Below are positions 3,536-6,457 of a stretch of 6,457 nt of DNA, piece after piece. Position 1 is the first letter of the stretch, and each line of letters opens with the position of its first letter. The translations under genes and the position numbers were made by a program. The stretch is from Gammaproteobacteria bacterium (GTDB lineage: Bacteria; Pseudomonadota; Gammaproteobacteria; Enterobacterales; Psychrobiaceae), in NCBI GenBank assembly GCA_013214885.1, contig JABSRS010000204.1:1-6457 (forward strand), given 5' to 3'. The notes under the pieces were generated by a model. The model was not told where the DNA came from. It did no database searches and saw only the letters and a program-made list of their open reading frames with translations.

Positions 3536-6457
3536 CTATTTTGTCACTATGTCGACTCTCCTGTCTCAGTAATAATGCTAAAAAATCACTTTCTGACAGT
3601 GGTCGACTAAACAGGAAACCCTGAATTGTTTCACATGACAACTGCTTTAAAATCTCTAATTGTTCCTTAGTTTCAACTCCTTCCGCCACAACAGACAACC
3701 CCATATTATGAGCAATTGAAATTATTGAGGCCACCATATGGCGCTCCCCTTGCTCAATGATTAGATCGTCAATAAAAGCTTTATCAATTTTTAAGGTGTG
3801 GATTGGAAAGCGTTTTAAGTAACTCAATGACGAATAGCCAGTGCCAAAATCATCGAGTGCCAAAGAAATACCAAGGTCAGTTAGTGATTGCATGGTAACA
3901 ATGGCCATTTCAGGATCTTCGATCACCGTGCCTTCGGTGATTTCTAATTCAAGATTAGAAACAGGCAACTGAGTACAATCTAAAATATGACTAATCCGCT
4001 TAACCAGATCCGTTTGAGCAAATTGACGGGCCGCTAAATTAACCGCGACCCGGCCATTAAATAGGCCACTGCGACGCCACAGTTGAGTAACATAACAGGC
4101 TTTCCTTAATACGATTTCACCGATTTCGATCACTAGTCCCGTATCTTCAGCCACTGGAATAAACTCGTTAGGGCTAATCATGCCTTTTTCTGGATGAATT
4201 AGGCGCACCAGAGCCTCCATCCCTGTTAAGAGTCCTGTTGCCGCACTATATTTAGGTTGGTAATAAACCTCAAACCAATCGTTTTTGAGCGCTTCTCGAA
4301 TCAAACTTTCGATTTGTAGTCGTCGCACCGCCGATTCATTCATTGAGGCACTATAAAATTTATAACTAAAGCCAGAATCTGATTTTGCATGATACATTGC
4401 GGTATCGGCGCTTTGTAACATGTTCTCGGTGCTTCGGCCATCGGTAGGGAAAATCCCAATCCCAACGCTACAGCTCATCACCAATACTTGATTATTTAAC
4501 ACAAAGGGTTCTTGTAATGCCACTTCTATTTCATAAAGGACCTGAGTTATTGTGCTAATTTGATCAACATCTTCAAGTAAAATTGCAAATTCATCACTAC
4601 CGAGACGGCATAACAGATGCTGGCACTGGATTTGTTGATCGATTCTCTCAGAGATCAAACATAACAAGTTATCACCATGATCATGACCCATCGAGTCATT
4701 AATCTTTTTAAAATTATCGATGTCTAAAGTTAATAATGCATGCGGTTGGTTACGGCGAATAAGATTACGATGGGCGTGCTGGAAATACGAGCGATTCGGC
4801 AATTTAGTCAAGGTATCAACATTGGATAAATTACGAAGCTCAATCTCTGTTTGCTTACGATTGGTGATATCGGAAAAAGCAGCGACATAATGGGTTATTA
4901 ATTCATTTTCGACAATGGTATTAATATTAAGCTCAATGTAATAACAATCGCCGTTGGGACGTTGCGCCTTAAGTTCACCGCTCCAGCCTTCGCCTTTGTT
5001 GAGTTTTGCCCGAATTAAATCAGCCATATTAGATTGATAGCTATCAAATATTTTTCCAGTGCCAAACACCTGAGAGCGTTGATAACCCGTGATGGTTTCA
5101 AAAGCCTTATTGGCTTCAACAATGTTGTAATCTAAATCAAGAATATAGATAGCATCAGAAATATTTTCAATTGCTTCAGCCTGCAAGGTCAACTTCAGTT
5201 CGGCGGCTTTAATTTTGCTGATATCTCTAATGGTGCCAGTCATTCGGCTCGCTGCCCCAGCAGCATTGCGCTCAACGACCTTGGCTCGATCTAAAATCCA
5301 AATCCATTGCGTTTCATTTTTACGTCTAATCCGATAATTTGCTTCAAAATATTCACAGTCGCCTGCTAAGTGGCTTTGTAATAACTTCTGAGTAGTTTCA
5401 CGATCATCAGGGTGTAATTTGCTTAATGTCGGATCACAAAACCCGTCATAGTCTAATATATCCCACTGCGCAGTATGAAACATTTTATTTTCAGTGATAT
5501 GCCAATCCCACATTTCATCACCACTGCCCCATAACGATAATTTAAGCCGGTCAGCACCCACTTTAATGGCAAACGCTGTGGCACGGCCCTGACTAATTAC
5601 CCGAGCAACTATCAACACGATAATCATTACAACAACGAAATAACCTAACAATGCCCAATTAGAAAGCCATAAAGGCGGTAACACCTCAATCCTAATACTA
5701 TTGGTGGCTACGGCCTTGGTACTTCCAGATAAATACGCTTCAACTTCAAGTTGGTAGCTGCCAAATGAGAGGCTAGTGTAGGTAGCGGATGCGAAACTAT
5801 TGGTGCCAATCCAATCGTGATCGACTCCTGGAATTCGGTAACGAAATGATATTTGATCGGCATAAGGATAATTAATTAAGTTAAACGCAACCTCAAACGG
5901 GTAATCACTGTAATTGAGTGTGATGTCTGGTTTTGTAACGATAGAACGGCTAATACGGGAAAAACCATTAGCATCGGGGCCGATTTTAACCGCTTTATTA
6001 AATAAGTTAAACTCAGTAAATTTAAGTTCGGCGTTATTGGGGAGCATTGCGTCAAAATTGTTACGATGAATATAATTCAAGCCATTAACACCACCAAATA
6101 GCACGGTGCCATCACTCGCCAATAATGCGCTGTTGTCATTAAAGTCAGCTCCTTGCAAGCCATGGGATTGATCAAAAACGTATTTATCACCATTACGACG
6201 AATACTAATAACGCCGTTGTCCGTTGCTAGCCACTGGCCTTTATTTTCATCAACAATCACGGCATAAATAGAGCGGGTTTCCAGTAATTCATTGTCATTT
6301 TGCTCAAGTAAGGTGTTTAATTTTCGATCGAAATGAAAAATACCCCGTGAGGCCGTGCTGACATATATACCTTGATCATCAATGTGAATATAACTGACAC
6401 GGGCATCATTGAGATCTTTAACCTTAATGAAGCTACCATTAGTTAAATTAACCTTTA
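3525..6457 (-). CDS. Membrane sensor with beta-propeller, Y_Y_Y, two PAS, GGDEF and EAL domains (N-terminus cut by edge)
   Basis: This is the C-terminal 976 residues of a large inner-membrane cyclic-di-GMP turnover protein. The frame stays open to the right edge, so the GTG at 6260 is internal. Numbering from the first full codon (6455): propeller-type blades at about 19-45, 61-88 and 102-134; a Y_Y_Y domain at about 180-241; one transmembrane helix at 267-287; a PAS_3-like PAS/PAC at about 303-415; a second PAS at about 421-533; GGDEF at about 545-700; EAL at about 715-970. The propeller and Y_Y_Y parts should be periplasmic and sense an unknown cue. The EAL catalytic set is complete: E747 (EALVR), N806, E838 (ELEITE), D868-D869 (DDFGTG), K889 (LKID), E925 (AEGVE) and Q945 (QGFLFSRP), so c-di-GMP phosphodiesterase activity is likely. 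The GGDEF signature reads GSDEF (619-623) although the metal-site aspartate in LDIDNFKKIND (D578) is kept, and the RxxD inhibitory site is absent. Cyclase activity is therefore uncertain, and the domain may instead act as a GTP-binding regulator. The signal peptide and further blades lie outside the window. Confidence 0.94.
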   Translation of the reverse strand, partial: KVNLTNGSFIKVKDLNDARVSYIHIDDQGIYVSTASRGIFHFDRKLNTLLEQNDNELLETRSIYAVIVDENKGQWLATDNGVISIRRNGDKYVFDQSHGLQGADFNDNSALLASDGTVLFGGVNGLNYIHRNNFDAMLPNNAELKFTEFNLFNKAVKIGPDANGFSRISRSIVTKPDITLNYSDYPFEVAFNLINYPYADQISFRYRIPGVDHDWIGTNSFASATYTSLSFGSYQLEVEAYLSGSTKAVATNSIRIEVLPPLWLSNWALLGYFVVVMIIVLIVARVISQGRATAFAIKVGADRLKLSLWGSGDEMWDWHITENKMFHTAQWDILDYDGFCDPTLSKLHPDDRETTQKLLQSHLAGDCEYFEANYRIRRKNETQWIWILDRAKVVERNAAGAASRMTGTIRDISKIKAAELKLTLQAEAIENISDAIYILDLDYNIVEANKAFETITGYQRSQVFGTGKIFDSYQSNMADLIRAKLNKGEGWSGELKAQRPNGDCYYIELNINTIVENELITHYVAAFSDITNRKQTEIELRNLSNVDTLTKLPNRSYFQHAHRNLIRRNQPHALLTLDIDNFKKINDSMGHDHGDNLLCLISERIDQQIQCQHLLCRLGSDEFAILLEDVDQISTITQVLYEIEVALQEPFVLNNQVLVMSCSVGIGIFPTDGRSTENMLQSADTAMYHAKSDSGFSYKFYSASMNESAVRRLQIESLIREALKNDWFEVYYQPKYSAATGLLTGMEALVRLIHPEKGMISPNEFIPVAEDTGLVIEIGEIVLRKACYVTQLWRRSGLFNGRVAVNLAARQFAQTDLVKRISHILDCTQLPVSNLELEITEGTVIEDPEMAIVTMQSLTDLGISLALDDFGTGYSSLSYLKRFPIHTLKIDKAFIDDLIIEQGERHMVASIISIAHNMGLSVVAEGVETKEQLEILKQLSCETIQGFLFSRPLSESDFLALLLRQESRHSDKIVPN

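Noticed and set aside
6258..6260. GTG as the start codon of the GGDEF/EAL protein
   Set aside because: The same frame continues upstream to the window edge with propeller-type sequence (IYVSTASRGIFHFDRK), so this GTG is an internal valine.
1..6457. CRISPR array, insertion sequence, prophage or integron signals
   Set aside because: No spaced direct repeats of array type, no transposase or integrase coding sequence and no terminal inverted repeats with target duplications were seen.

Overview
The window looks like chromosomal DNA from a marine-type gammaproteobacterium, most likely an Alteromonadales relative (Shewanella/Colwellia/Thalassotalea-like). This is inferred from the moderately AT-rich base composition, a short-type tyrosyl-tRNA synthetase divergent from an OapA/MepM-like M23 endopeptidase followed by anmK, and a large beta-propeller/PAS/GGDEF/EAL sensor. 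I cannot assign a genus from sequence reading alone. There is no sign of a mobile element, CRISPR array, tRNA or rRNA gene.

Layout. Positions 1-377 (minus) hold the N-terminal part of tyrS, cut by the window edge. Positions 378-613 are a divergent intergenic region with two small inverted repeats. Positions 614-1972 (plus) encode a membrane-anchored M23 peptidoglycan endopeptidase. Ten bases later comes anmK (1983-3074, plus), the anhydro-MurNAc kinase of cell-wall recycling, so the two probably form an operon. A convergent intergenic region (3075-3217) carries several small hairpins and a strong bidirectional terminator (3175-3204). On the minus strand lies a small gene (3218-3448) for an exported, basic, 76-residue protein with an exactly repeated VWRKIKF heptapeptide. 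Its upstream region contains a near-perfect pair of Pho-box-like heptamers. From 3525 to the right edge (minus) is the C-terminal 976 residues of a very large inner-membrane signalling protein: periplasmic propeller repeats, a Y_Y_Y domain, one transmembrane helix, two PAS domains, a GGDEF domain with a GSDEF motif and an EAL domain with intact catalytic residues.

How the genes fit together. The M23 enzyme cuts peptidoglycan cross-links in the periplasm. AnmK phosphorylates the anhydro-MurNAc recovered from wall fragments, so the plus-strand pair links wall remodelling to recycling. The minus-strand sensor would connect an unknown periplasmic cue to cyclic-di-GMP turnover, with phosphodiesterase activity better supported than cyclase activity. 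The small exported protein is the least explained item. It follows the sensor gene in the same orientation at 76 bases and may be regulated on its own or read through from it.
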